Shown one piece after another: positions 43,912-52,565 of a stretch of DNA of 64,000 nucleotides; positions within the stretch are counted from its first letter, which is position 1; the number at the start of each line of letters is the position of its first letter. Under the pieces are notes generated by a model. That model did no database searches and was not told the origin of the DNA. It saw only the letters and a list, made by a program, of their open reading frames with translations. Source of the stretch: Flavobacteriales bacterium (GTDB lineage: Bacteria > Bacteroidota > Bacteroidia > UBA10329); contig JACJZP010000002.1 in NCBI GenBank assembly GCA_020635535.1, forward strand, positions 246,632-310,631. Direction: 5' to 3'. The translations under genes were made by a program, and so were the position numbers.

Positions 43912-45713
43912 TGAAACTTCGATTGGCATATCTGTTTGTGTTATTGGGAATGTTGTTCTCAATAGACGTTGCTGCGCAAAAACTGACGGCCTCTGCTCCA
44001 AGTCAGGTGCAAATGGGTCAGCGGTTCCGAGTTACTTGGGAATTGAATGCTGGCGGCTCGGAATTCGTGGCCCCGGAGATCACGGACTTTCACGTGTTGG
44101 GAGGACCCAATCAGAGTACCAGCATGCAGTACATCAATGGCAGCATGTCGCAGTCCATTTCATTCTCTTACATACTACAGCCCAAGAAGGAAGGAGAGTT
44201 CACTATTGGTCCGGCCAAGATCAAATCTGGGGGTAATACGGTCACTTCAAATGAGATTACCGTAAGAGTAGTTCAAGGGCAACAGCAAGCGTCAGCACAA
44301 CCAAGTACATCAGGTCAGCAACAGCAGCAGACCGAGGTCAGGTCTGGCAGTGATAAAGACCTATTTGCCAGAGTAATTCTGAACAAGCGAAACGTTTACC
44401 TGGGCGAAGAAATAACTGCAACCCTGAAATTTTACACCCGCGTTTCCATTGTTGATTTTGAGAACTGGGACCTTCCGAGTTATGAAGGTTTTTGGACCAA
44501 AAGCACACGCGGAAATGAACAGATACAGATGCAAAACGAGGTTATCGATGGCATTATGTATCAGACCGGGGTTATCGATCAGATCATTCTCTATCCGCAA
44601 AAAACGGGCGAAATAACCATTGAACCAATGGAACTTACCGCAGTTGTGAGGGAGCGGGCACAAGGTCGTGGCCGTTCCATTTTCGATCAGTTCTTTGGTG
44701 GTTATCAGGATTACAAGAAGGTTTTCAGTTCTGAACCCGTTACGGTTACTGTAAAACCATATCCAACCGCCAAGCCAGCTGATTTCTGTGGTCTTACTGG
44801 AAAGCTTCAGATGAAGGCCAGTTTGGATAAGGCAGAAACCAAATCTAACGAGGCAGTAAACCTGAAAGTGACCGTTAGTGGAGATGGAAACCTGTACCAG
44901 CTTCAGCCATTGAATATTGATTTTCCACCTGATATTGAAGTCTACGACCCAAAAACATCAGACAACATCAAAGCGAACGCCAACGGCATTTCCGGAAGTA
45001 GAACTTTTGAGTACGTGTTGATTCCACGTTATAGTGGCGACTTTAAGATAGGACCATTTTCACTGAGTTATTTCGACCCAAGCTCAAAATCCTTCAAAAC
45101 CATTACCCAGGAGGCTTTTGACCTAATAGTTGAAAAGGGTGAGGGAGAAGATGCAGTGAATCCTGCGGTGAACATTACCAATAAGGAAGATATTAAATTG
45201 ATAGGCAGTGATATACGCTACATAAAACAAGGACAATATCCCATTTTGAGTGGAACGACTTACTTCTATCGTTCGGTGCCATTCTTTGCCGCTATGGGTA
45301 TTCCTCTGTTGTTGTTTTTCTTGCTTTTGGGTTACGTTCAATATCAAAAATCTCAGGGTAAGGATGTGGTCAGGTTAAAGAGCAAGAAGGCAACTGGCCT
45401 TGCTAAAAAGCGCCTCACCAAGGCCAAGAAACTTTGGGATGAACAGAAAACGGCTCAATTCTATGAGGAAGTGTTCAAGGCATTATCTGATTACTCAGCA
45501 GACAAGTTTGCCATTCCACGTGCAGAATTGAACAAAGAGAGAATAAGATTGGCTTTTGCAAGTAGGAATGTGCCCGAGGAAACAATCAATGGCTTCTTAG
45601 GAGTTTTGGATAAGACCGAGTTTGCCCGATTTGCACCAGGTGCAGATAAGCAAATGGAAAGTGTATATGATGAGGCATTGCAAGCAATTGTAAACGTGGA
45701 GAATCATGCTTGA
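43911..45713 (+). CDS. batD: BatD, oxygen-tolerance family membrane protein
   Basis: 600 residues from GTG at 43911, which shares a base with the batC stop; a TTG 6 bp upstream is the alternative. Signal peptide ~1-24 (VAAQ). Beta-rich repeated domains follow (ASAPSQVQMGQRFRVTWELN; ILQPKKEGEFTIGPAKIKSG; a second copy near KGEIT..), then a membrane helix (~460-480) and a cytoplasmic helical domain with EEVFKALSDYSADKF and FARFAPGADKQMESVYDEA. This is the BatD family layout. It overlaps batE by 8 bp. Confidence 0.93.
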   Translation: MKLRLAYLFVLLGMLFSIDVAAQKLTASAPSQVQMGQRFRVTWELNAGGSEFVAPEITDFHVLGGPNQSTSMQYINGSMSQSISFSYILQPKKEGEFTIGPAKIKSGGNTVTSNEITVRVVQGQQQASAQPSTSGQQQQQTEVRSGSDKDLFARVILNKRNVYLGEEITATLKFYTRVSIVDFENWDLPSYEGFWTKSTRGNEQIQMQNEVIDGIMYQTGVIDQIILYPQKTGEITIEPMELTAVVRERAQGRGRSIFDQFFGGYQDYKKVFSSEPVTVTVKPYPTAKPADFCGLTGKLQMKASLDKAETKSNEAVNLKVTVSGDGNLYQLQPLNIDFPPDIEVYDPKTSDNIKANANGISGSRTFEYVLIPRYSGDFKIGPFSLSYFDPSSKSFKTITQEAFDLIVEKGEGEDAVNPAVNITNKEDIKLIGSDIRYIKQGQYPILSGTTYFYRSVPFFAAMGIPLLLFFLLLGYVQYQKSQGKDVVRLKSKKATGLAKKRLTKAKKLWDEQKTAQFYEEVFKALSDYSADKFAIPRAELNKERIRLAFASRNVPEETINGFLGVLDKTEFARFAPGADKQMESVYDEALQAIVNVENHA

Positions 45714-46506
45714 AAGAAATCTGAAATACGAAATCAGAAGTTCGATAGGATGGGCTCAATTGTTAATTGCTTCGCTTTTCATGCTCATCTCCTTTGGTAA
45801 TGCATTTGGGCAAGTTGATGCGCAGAAAGACAGTGCCGACCAAGCATATGTCAATGAGCAGTACACAGCGGCCATTCAGTCGTATGAGCAGATTCTTTCT
45901 CAAGAGTATGTTTCTGCTGAGGTGCATTACAATTTGGGTAACGCTTATTTCAAAATGGGCAAGATCGCACCATCCATTCTTAATTACGAACGTGCGTTGA
46001 AACTTGCTCCCAATGATGAGGATATTCAATTTAATTTACGTTTGGCCAATCTGAGTGTGAAGGACAAGGTGGAAGAAATTCCTCAACTCTTCTTTGTTCG
46101 ATGGTGGGAGCAGATTTTGAAGACATTCACTGTAGATGGCTGGGCATGGAGTGCTGTAGTTGCACTTATTCTCTCATTGGCAGGATTACTTCTTTTCCGT
46201 TTTTCGAGTGAAGAAGGTATGCGAAGGTTGACCTTCTACACTGGAATAATTGCACTGATCTGGTGTGTTTTCTCGATCTATGCTGCCCAGACAAACTACG
46301 ACCATGCAGTAAATGATAATCGTGCTGTAGTCTTCGCATCAACAATCAACGCAAAGAGCGCACCCGATAAGAAGGGCAAGGATCTTTTTGTCATTCATGA
46401 AGGCCTAGTGGTCTCCGTAAGCGATGAGCTCAACGGATGGTCAAGGATTAAGCTCACCAATGGCAATGTTGGTTGGGTTCCGTCAGAAGCGCTGGAGCGT
46501 ATCTGA
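45706..46506 (+). CDS. batE: BatE, TPR and SH3-like domain membrane protein
   Basis: 266 residues: signal/anchor helix (~15-36), two TPR repeats (~40-110, EVHYNLGNAYFKMGKIAPSI), two membrane helices (~143-160 and ~175-192) and a bacterial SH3 domain at the end (NRAVVFASTINAKSAPDKKG..., NGWSRIKLTNGNVGWVPSEAL). SH3 domains of this kind bind cell wall or peptides. Last gene of the Bat operon; its stop overlaps the following ATG (TGATG), so the phosphodiesterase is probably co-expressed. Confidence 0.92.
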   Translation: MLERNLKYEIRSSIGWAQLLIASLFMLISFGNAFGQVDAQKDSADQAYVNEQYTAAIQSYEQILSQEYVSAEVHYNLGNAYFKMGKIAPSILNYERALKLAPNDEDIQFNLRLANLSVKDKVEEIPQLFFVRWWEQILKTFTVDGWAWSAVVALILSLAGLLLFRFSSEEGMRRLTFYTGIIALIWCVFSIYAAQTNYDHAVNDNRAVVFASTINAKSAPDKKGKDLFVIHEGLVVSVSDELNGWSRIKLTNGNVGWVPSEALERI

Positions 46507-47033
46507 TGAAGCGTATCGGTTTACTTTCTGACACACACGGCTACCTCGATGAGGGGATCAAGAAACACTTTGCAGATTGTGATGAAATATGGCACGCTGG
46601 CGATATTGGAACGGTCAAGGTTTCAGACACGTTAGCAGCTTGGAAACTTTACCGAGCGGTTTATGGGAATATAGATGGGGGAAAGCTGCGTTTGATGCAC
46701 CCTGAGAATCAGATCTTTGAAGTTGAAGGTGTTAAAGTGTTAATGACGCACATTGGAGGTTATCCTGGAAGATATGCTTCAAGGGTGCGAGAACTCATTA
46801 TTCAGGAAAAACCGAAGCTCTACATCTGCGGGCATTCGCATATTCTTAAGGTGATGTTTGATAAGAAACATCAGGTGTTACACATGAATCCCGGAGCCGC
46901 TGGAATCAGTGGTTTTCATCAGGTAAAAACGATGCTTCGGTTTGTGCTGGATCAGGGAGAGATCAAAGACCTTGAAGTAATTGAATTGGGAAAGCGGACT
47001 GAGAATCGTCCACTAACGGAGTCGCTCATTTGA
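46506..47033 (+). CDS. Metallophosphoesterase, YfcE/MJ0936 family
   Basis: 175 residues from the ATG overlapping the batE stop. The metal motifs are complete: LLSDTHG (6-12), HAGDIG (30-35), VYGNID (52-57), VLMTHIGG and CGHSH, and a final MNPGAAG. Such enzymes are cytoplasmic, two-metal phosphodiesterases with unclear natural substrate. Its 3' end overlaps the convergent glycosyltransferase gene by 8 bp. Confidence 0.9.
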   Translation: MKRIGLLSDTHGYLDEGIKKHFADCDEIWHAGDIGTVKVSDTLAAWKLYRAVYGNIDGGKLRLMHPENQIFEVEGVKVLMTHIGGYPGRYASRVRELIIQEKPKLYICGHSHILKVMFDKKHQVLHMNPGAAGISGFHQVKTMLRFVLDQGEIKDLEVIELGKRTENRPLTESLI

Positions 47034-48078
47034 TCTGCTCTGCATAATCAATTATTTTCTGACAGTGCTGCTTCACGGTGAGACCGTTTTCAATGGCAAA
47101 GTTTGTTGGAATATCGAAGTCTGTTCTCAAAAAGTTATCGATTGCTGATTGCCAATTTTGAAAGGAAAAACCTGTAATCACTTTACCCACATTTGGAGAT
47201 ACAATTTGTTTGGCTCCAACCATATTTGAAATCAGAACGGGTGTTCCGCATTGAATTGCTTCAGTAATGACTTGGCCGAAAGGTTCATACAGTGCCGGAT
47301 GAATTAATCCATCGGAAGCCCAAAGCAATTCCTCAGGTTTTTCAGCGTAGCCAATGTATTTCACATTAGGAAGAGAAGAAGAAATGGGTTTCACTCCGGC
47401 CACAATCAATTCAACTGGCATATCCGTTATTCGTTGCATCAACTCCAACAAGAAAGGATACCCTTTTCGTTCGTTACCAGTGGTGAGAAACAGCAGTGAT
47501 TTCTTGTTTTTGGAGAAGCCATAATTCTCTCTGAGCTCCTGCTTTCTTGTTTTTCCTTCCGGATTGAATCGCTCAGCATCTATTGGCGGTAATAGCACTC
47601 TGATTTTTGATGCTGGAACTTGATACAGATCTACCAGTTCATCTTTCATCATTTCCGATGCAGCAAGAATCAATTTGCTATTTCGGTAGGCCAGTCTGTC
47701 CAAATAAATATTCAGTCTGTCAATAGGTGACCAAAACCTCTTATTCATGGCCTTTAGGTAGCCTAGATGATTTCCTGGGCAAAGCACCATGTCTTGATTC
47801 GATGTTCGACCGAGAGAAAATGACAGGTCAAATTCTCCTTCGGGAATGATCTCACCAAGCTCGCGGTCGAAGAAATACATCCGTAGCGGTTTGGGAACCT
47901 TTTTCAGGTTCACCTGATGAATCCTTATCGCAGGGTCAATTACAACTTCGGGGTCAATTTTCGAAACAACCAAGGTGACCTCATGGCCAAGCTCTCTGAA
48001 TTCTCTCAGATAATTGAAGAGGCGGGTTTCGAGACCTCCGTTACGCAGTAATCGATAATGGATGAGCGCAATACGCAT
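47026..48078 (-). CDS. Glycosyltransferase family 4 protein
   Basis: 350 residues, GT-B fold: N-terminal NGGLETRLFNYLREFRELGH (14-33) and, in the second domain, FLTTGNERKGYPFLLELM and EPFGQVITEAIQCGTPVLIS, the E-x7-E type nucleotide-sugar region of GT4. It likely adds a sugar to lipopolysaccharide or a surface polymer. Acceptor and donor unknown. A TAAATTCG box ends 4 nt before the ATG on the minus strand, so the transcript may be almost leaderless. The upstream gene is divergent. Confidence 0.9.
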   Translation of the reverse strand: MRIALIHYRLLRNGGLETRLFNYLREFRELGHEVTLVVSKIDPEVVIDPAIRIHQVNLKKVPKPLRMYFFDRELGEIIPEGEFDLSFSLGRTSNQDMVLCPGNHLGYLKAMNKRFWSPIDRLNIYLDRLAYRNSKLILAASEMMKDELVDLYQVPASKIRVLLPPIDAERFNPEGKTRKQELRENYGFSKNKKSLLFLTTGNERKGYPFLLELMQRITDMPVELIVAGVKPISSSLPNVKYIGYAEKPEELLWASDGLIHPALYEPFGQVITEAIQCGTPVLISNMVGAKQIVSPNVGKVITGFSFQNWQSAIDNFLRTDFDIPTNFAIENGLTVKQHCQKIIDYAEQIK

Positions 48079-48147
48079 GGCGCGAATTTAATCACCCGAT
48101 GTTCGGAACTTGGTTTTCTTTCGTAGAATTGAAGTGATCAACCACAC

Positions 48148-49110
48148 ATGAAAGACCGCTGGCTATTCATAATGAATCCACAATCTGGAGATGGTCAGGG
48201 AGCCATCAAGTGGAAACCTGTTCATGAGGAATTTCTAAAGTGTGGTTTTGAACCAGTTGTCTGGGCATCTGAATACAATGGGCATATTGAAGAATTGGTG
48301 GCAAAGGCTTGTGTGGACGGCTACCGGAAGATTGCGACATTTGGTGGTGATGGGTCGCTGAATGCGGCCGTGAATGGCTTGATGTTTCAAAATGCATGTA
48401 AACCTGATGAAGTGCTGCTCGCTCACTATCCCAGTGGAACAGGAAATGATTGGTGTCGCTTTTTTAAGGTTCCCGACAATCCTAAAGATTGGGTAGAGAC
48501 CACCAGAAAAGAATTGGTATTCAAACACGACCTTGGCGTAATTGATCTTATTAAGAAAGGAAAACCCGCCAAGCACTATTTCGTGAATATTGCAGGAGTG
48601 GCCTACCAAGCAGAGTGTGCTGTGCTGATTACTGAGGCGCGTAAAAGCTCGAGTCTTCTTCAGGGTAAGTGGTTCTACGATTACATTGTATTCAAAGGTC
48701 TACTTGGATACCAAGTTCCTGAACTGATTCTCAAGTACAATGGACTAACTCAAAAGCAAAAGCTTTTCAATATGAGTATTGCCATTTGCAGGTACAACGG
48801 TGGAGGAATGTTGCCTGCGCCATATGCTGATCCTGCTGATGGCATTTTTGATGTCACCACCTTTGCGGACATGCCCAAATGGAATGTGATAAAAGATTAT
48901 TCCAAACTGCGGGCTGGTACAATTTTCAAGAACCCGAAGATCAAAGCTTTCAGGACGGAAAAATTGGAAGTTGACAGTACCGACCAACCCGATCATGTAG
49001 AGGCCGATGGTGAATATGTAGGTGAAACACCAGCAACATTCAGTATAAAAAAACAGGCACTTCGATTTGTGATCGGTGAAGTGCCTGAATCGAAAGAATT
49101 TCCTTTCTGA
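48148..49110 (+). CDS. Diacylglycerol kinase-like lipid kinase (YegS/DagK family)
   Basis: 320 residues: IMNPQSGDGQG (8-18), FGGDGSLNAAVNGL (65-78, nucleotide site) and HYPSGTGNDWCRFF are the catalytic-domain signatures. A C-terminal beta domain ends with VEADGEYVGETPATFSI, where the EADG is typical. It phosphorylates a lipid such as diacylglycerol or a sphingoid lipid; the sphingolipid/sulfonolipid-type synthase at 49942 is close by, which makes the latter possible. Its last codons encode a hairpin that looks like a terminator on the opposite strand. Confidence 0.9.
   Translation: MKDRWLFIMNPQSGDGQGAIKWKPVHEEFLKCGFEPVVWASEYNGHIEELVAKACVDGYRKIATFGGDGSLNAAVNGLMFQNACKPDEVLLAHYPSGTGNDWCRFFKVPDNPKDWVETTRKELVFKHDLGVIDLIKKGKPAKHYFVNIAGVAYQAECAVLITEARKSSSLLQGKWFYDYIVFKGLLGYQVPELILKYNGLTQKQKLFNMSIAICRYNGGGMLPAPYADPADGIFDVTTFADMPKWNVIKDYSKLRAGTIFKNPKIKAFRTEKLEVDSTDQPDHVEADGEYVGETPATFSIKKQALRFVIGEVPESKEFPF
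49047..49087 (-). terminator. Rho-independent terminator embedded in the lipid kinase gene
   Basis: On the minus strand CAGGCACTTC (49087-49078) and GAAGTGCCTG (49063-49054) form a perfect 10-bp stem with a 14-nt loop, followed at once by seven T (49053-49047). It lies 27 bp past the stop of the usp gene, inside the convergent coding sequence. Confidence 0.8.
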
Positions 49111-49113
49111 TAG

Positions 49114-49932
49114 TTATTTCTTGCGCATTATCAGCAACGGAGTTTTGCTGTGCATGGCCATTTTTTCAGTGAAGCTTTCGTTGAAGAGGTATTCCAAGAC
49201 ACCTGATTTGTACGTGAACATGGCAATCAGATCTGGATGGTCGGACTCAACAAATGCATCTAATCCAGAAATAATGTCTGAGTCCATAACCGCATTGAAA
49301 GTGATCTGCGGATAGCTGGTCTTAGACACCAGTTCAAGTTTGGTGCTTTCCTCGTCAAACGTGCTCGGGTCAATCATGTCAGGATACACGTGTACCACGT
49401 GAATGGTTGAGTTGAAGAATTGGGCAAACTCAATGAGTTCAGGCAATTCTTCATCAATATTTGTAAGGTCTGTAGCGAAAGCAATGTTTGCCGGCTTCTT
49501 GGCTTCAGCTTCAGCTGGCACAAAGAGAGTAGGGCAGGATATGTGTTCCAAAACACCAGCAGCAACAGAACCGAAAATCCTATTCTTGATCACGCTTTCA
49601 CCCTTGGTGCCCATTACAATAAGGTCTACGCCATGCTTCTCGCAGTAATCATCTAATTCTGATATGGGGTCTCCGAAAATGAAATCACACGTAATTTTTG
49701 CGTTGATACCGGTTGACTCAACAATGGACTTCGCCATGGACTCGGCAGAACCTATTGCTTCACCACGAATAAGGTCATCCAGTTTATTTACGAACGAGTA
49801 TGATGGCCGTGGATTGTTGTCACAATGAAGCAACACAAATTCCGCATCAATACTTGTGGAAAGAGATACTGCATATTCAGCTGCCTTTCTTGACAGCATG
49901 GAGAAATCGGTAGGGATAAGGATTTTAAGCAT
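49114..49932 (-). CDS. Universal stress protein, tandem UspA domains
   Basis: 272 residues with two Usp domains: 1-~145 (ILIPTDFSMLSRKAAEYAVS, then VDLIVMGTKGES and VAAGVLEHISCPTLFVP, where G-x2-G-x9-G(S/T) is recognisable) and ~150-272 (IAFATDLTNIDEELPELIEF and TEKMAMHSKTPLLIMRKK). The second domain lacks the clear ATP loop. Probably a stress-response nucleotide-binding protein in the cytoplasm. Its terminator lies inside the convergent lipid kinase gene. Confidence 0.92.
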   Translation of the reverse strand: MLKILIPTDFSMLSRKAAEYAVSLSTSIDAEFVLLHCDNNPRPSYSFVNKLDDLIRGEAIGSAESMAKSIVESTGINAKITCDFIFGDPISELDDYCEKHGVDLIVMGTKGESVIKNRIFGSVAAGVLEHISCPTLFVPAEAEAKKPANIAFATDLTNIDEELPELIEFAQFFNSTIHVVHVYPDMIDPSTFDEESTKLELVSKTSYPQITFNAVMDSDIISGLDAFVESDHPDLIAMFTYKSGVLEYLFNESFTEKMAMHSKTPLLIMRKK

Positions 49933-49941
49933 CCGCTAAAA

Positions 49942-51186
49942 TTAAACTGTAGTTGAAATTTTGTCTACCTGATATTTACCAGCCGTCAGGTTCTTACGGA
50001 TCTTGGAGAATACTTCAATGGTGTAGTTTACATCTTCCATTGTGTGCACCGCTGTTGGGATCAGTCTCAGAAGTATGATTCCCTTCGGCACAACCGGATA
50101 GACCACCATCGAACAGAAGATGTCGTAATTCTCACGCACATCTACGATCAGCGCAGTCGCCTCTGGAATGGTTCCGTTCAGGTACACAGGTGTAACACAC
50201 GATTGCGTATTTCCAATATCGAAACCTGCTTTTTTAAGTCCATCTTGTAACGCATCAACGATCTTCCAAAGCTGGTCTTTCAGTTCGGGTTTGGTGCGTA
50301 GGAGTTCCAAACGCTTCAATGCTCCGATGACTAACGGCATGGGCAAGCTCTTGGCAAAGATCTGCGAGCGCATGTTATAACGCAGGTAGTCGATCACATC
50401 GGCATTGCCGGCCACAAAGCCACCGATGCTTGCCATGCTCTTGGCAAACGTGCCGAAGTAGATGTCAATTCCATCCTGACAGCCTTGTTGTTCGCCAGTG
50501 CCAGCCCCCGTCTTTCCTTGCGTTCCGAAACCGTGGGCATCATCCACGAACAGACGGAAGTCGTATTTCTTCTTCAGGTCAACGATGTCTTTCAAACGTC
50601 CCTGAGTTCCGGTCATACCAAAAACTCCTTCGGTGATGACGAGAATACCACCACCTTGCTCATTGGCCAACTTGGTTGCGCGTTGCAATTGCTTCTCAAG
50701 ATTCTCGATGTTGTTGTGTGGATAGACGAACCGTTTGCCCATGTGCAATCTTACTCCGTCCAGAATACACGCATGCGAATCAGAATCATACACGATCACA
50801 TCGTGGCGCGTTACCAATGAGTCAATGGCTGAAACCATTCCCTGGTAACCGAAGTTGAGCAGGTAAGCATCTTCCTTCATTACGAATTCGGCCAATTCCT
50901 TCTCCAGTTGCTCGTGGTATTTGGTCTGACCACTCATCATGCGCGCACCCATCGGATAGGCCATTCCCCATTCTTTTGCCGCATCGGCATCTGCCTTACG
51001 TACTTCAGGATGGTTTGCCAGTCCGAGGTAATTGTTCAAACTCCACACAAGGCGTTCCTTGCCGTTGAACATCATTCTGTTGCTTATTTCTCCTTCCAGT
51101 TTTGGAAAGGTGAAATATCCGTGCGCGTCCTTCGCGTGCTCACCCAATGGTCCGCGATTGTTCTTTATCCGTTCAAAAATGTCCAT
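49942..51186 (-). CDS. PLP-dependent alpha-oxoamine synthase (KBL/AONS/SPT type)
   Basis: 414 residues. PLP features: His138 (DSHAC), the VFVDDAHGFG-like motif at ~213-221, and the Schiff-base Lys249 in FGTFAKSMASIGGF. The N-terminus VWSLNNYLGLANHPEV and YPMGARMMSGQT are conserved in the family. These enzymes condense an amino acid with an acyl-CoA: serine palmitoyltransferase, KBL, AONS, or the cysteate acyltransferase that starts sulfonolipid (capnine) synthesis in Bacteroidota. No biotin or threonine genes are near, so a sphingolipid/sulfonolipid role is more likely than biotin synthesis. The substrate is not proven. Confidence 0.85.
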   Translation of the reverse strand: MDIFERIKNNRGPLGEHAKDAHGYFTFPKLEGEISNRMMFNGKERLVWSLNNYLGLANHPEVRKADADAAKEWGMAYPMGARMMSGQTKYHEQLEKELAEFVMKEDAYLLNFGYQGMVSAIDSLVTRHDVIVYDSDSHACILDGVRLHMGKRFVYPHNNIENLEKQLQRATKLANEQGGGILVITEGVFGMTGTQGRLKDIVDLKKKYDFRLFVDDAHGFGTQGKTGAGTGEQQGCQDGIDIYFGTFAKSMASIGGFVAGNADVIDYLRYNMRSQIFAKSLPMPLVIGALKRLELLRTKPELKDQLWKIVDALQDGLKKAGFDIGNTQSCVTPVYLNGTIPEATALIVDVRENYDIFCSMVVYPVVPKGIILLRLIPTAVHTMEDVNYTIEVFSKIRKNLTAGKYQVDKISTTV

Positions 51187-51333
51187 TTGGTTGATCCTTT
51201 ACGGTTTGGGCAAAGGTATCTGTTCGCTTTTTCTCAGTAATTGATGGATGTAAAAGTTTTGAACTGCAAATCATCGAATATTTTGAAATAACTGGCATCT
51301 TGCTGCGTTCGGTGCGCACGTAACCTAAAAAAC

Positions 51334-51341
51334 TATCTTTG
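51334..51341 (+). promoter_or_regulatory. -7 promoter box before bamD
   Basis: TATCTTTG is a perfect TAnnTTTG match ending only 5 bp before the bamD ATG, so the transcript would begin at or very near the start codon. A weak -33 (TTCG, 51308-51311) lies 22 nt upstream. Confidence 0.5.
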
Positions 51342-51346
51342 CGGCC

Positions 51347-52156
51347 ATGTTAAAAAAGGGGTATTCCGTCATTATCCTTCTTGTAGTTACGCTGATGTTC
51401 GCAGGGTGTAACGGGTACCAAAAGGTTCTTAAGAGCAACGACTTCGACAAGAAGTTCGATATGGCCAAGCTGATGTATGACAATGGGAAGTATCAGAAGG
51501 CATTTCCGTTGTTGGAAGAACTGATAACCGTTTTCCGGGGTACAAGTAGGGCAGAGGACGTTTACTACTATTATGCCTATTGCAATTACCACTTAGGAGA
51601 TTACATGCTGGCCGGTTACCATTTCGACAACTTTGTAAGAACGTTTCCGCGCAGTATCCGTGCAGAAGACGCACAATTCATGAACGCCAAGTGTTATTTC
51701 CTTGATTCTCCAGAACCAAGTTTGGATCAGACTAGCACTTACAAGGCCATAGATGAACTACAGCTGTTCATCAACAAGTACCCTGAAAGCGAGAAGGTTG
51801 ACGAATGCAATGACCTTATAGATAGACTTCGGTTCAAGCTTGAGACCAAGAGCTACAACTTGGCCAAATTGTATTATCGCGTAGGAGAATATAAAGCTGC
51901 TATCTTTGCGCTCCGAAATACGCTTGAGGAATATCCAGACACCAAATTCCGAGAAGAGATCGGTTTTATGATTCTGCGCTCAAGCTACCTTCTTGCAGAC
52001 AATAGTATTGACGAAAAGAAGATTAAGAGATTTGAACAGGCCATTGAGGAATGCGATCAGTTTGTAGAACGTTTCCCAAGGTCGAAGGATTTGAGAGAGG
52101 CTGAGAATATTAAAGAGAACTGTAAACGAGAATTAGAAAAGATCAAAACCCTGTAA
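51347..52156 (+). CDS. bamD: Outer-membrane assembly lipoprotein BamD
   Basis: 269 residues: lipoprotein signal peptide (FAGC, Cys21), then TPR repeats with FDMAKLMYDNGKYQKAFPLL, EDVYYYYAYCNYHLGDYMLA and DNFVRTFPRSIRAEDAQFM, typical BamD. It helps the BamA machine insert outer-membrane barrels such as the TonB receptor. Followed after one base by rpoZ; this order is common in Bacteroidota. Confidence 0.93.
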   Translation: MLKKGYSVIILLVVTLMFAGCNGYQKVLKSNDFDKKFDMAKLMYDNGKYQKAFPLLEELITVFRGTSRAEDVYYYYAYCNYHLGDYMLAGYHFDNFVRTFPRSIRAEDAQFMNAKCYFLDSPEPSLDQTSTYKAIDELQLFINKYPESEKVDECNDLIDRLRFKLETKSYNLAKLYYRVGEYKAAIFALRNTLEEYPDTKFREEIGFMILRSSYLLADNSIDEKKIKRFEQAIEECDQFVERFPRSKDLREAENIKENCKRELEKIKTL

Positions 52157-52157
52157 A

Positions 52158-52505
52158 ATGGAATACAAGAACACTCGTGCTAAGCGTGACACCATTACCC
52201 GCGACCTTCGCAAGTTCGAAAATGGTACAGACAATATTTTCGAAACTATTGTGGTGCTTGCCAAGCGAGCAAATCAGATTGGAACTGATATTAAGGAAGA
52301 ATTGAATTCAAAATTGGCTGAGTTTGCCACTTCTTCGGATAATTTGGAAGAGATCTTTGAGAACAGAGAGCAGATTGAGATCTCTAAGTTCTATGAAGCC
52401 CTTCCGAAGCCAGTTGCCATTGCTGTTGAGGAATACCTTAATGATAAGATCTACTTCAGAAATCCGAGCAAGGAAGGAGTAGAGGCAGAGGAGGAAACAG
52501 CCTGA
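52158..52505 (+). CDS. rpoZ: RNA polymerase omega subunit (RpoZ/Rpb6 family)
   Basis: 115 residues. After a start MEYKNTRAKRDTITRDLRKF, the core GTDNIFETIVVLAKRANQIG matches the omega N-x-F-x(3)-A-x-R-A-x-Q-I pattern. A C-terminal ~45-residue extension is usual for Bacteroidota. Structural subunit that helps RNA polymerase assembly. A terminator follows. Confidence 0.93.
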   Translation: MEYKNTRAKRDTITRDLRKFENGTDNIFETIVVLAKRANQIGTDIKEELNSKLAEFATSSDNLEEIFENREQIEISKFYEALPKPVAIAVEEYLNDKIYFRNPSKEGVEAEEETA

Positions 52506-52527
52506 TTCGTGCTGAAATTAAACTGAG

Positions 52528-52550
52528 AAACCCGACTTCGTTCGGGTTTT
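52528..52550 (+). terminator. Terminator after rpoZ
   Basis: AAACCCGA (52528-52535) pairs with TCGGGTTT (52542-52549), loop CTTCGT, and the tail is a short TTTT. Possibly partial read-through to coaC, 15 bp downstream. Confidence 0.7.
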
Positions 52551-52565
52551 GATGTATATTGGAAT

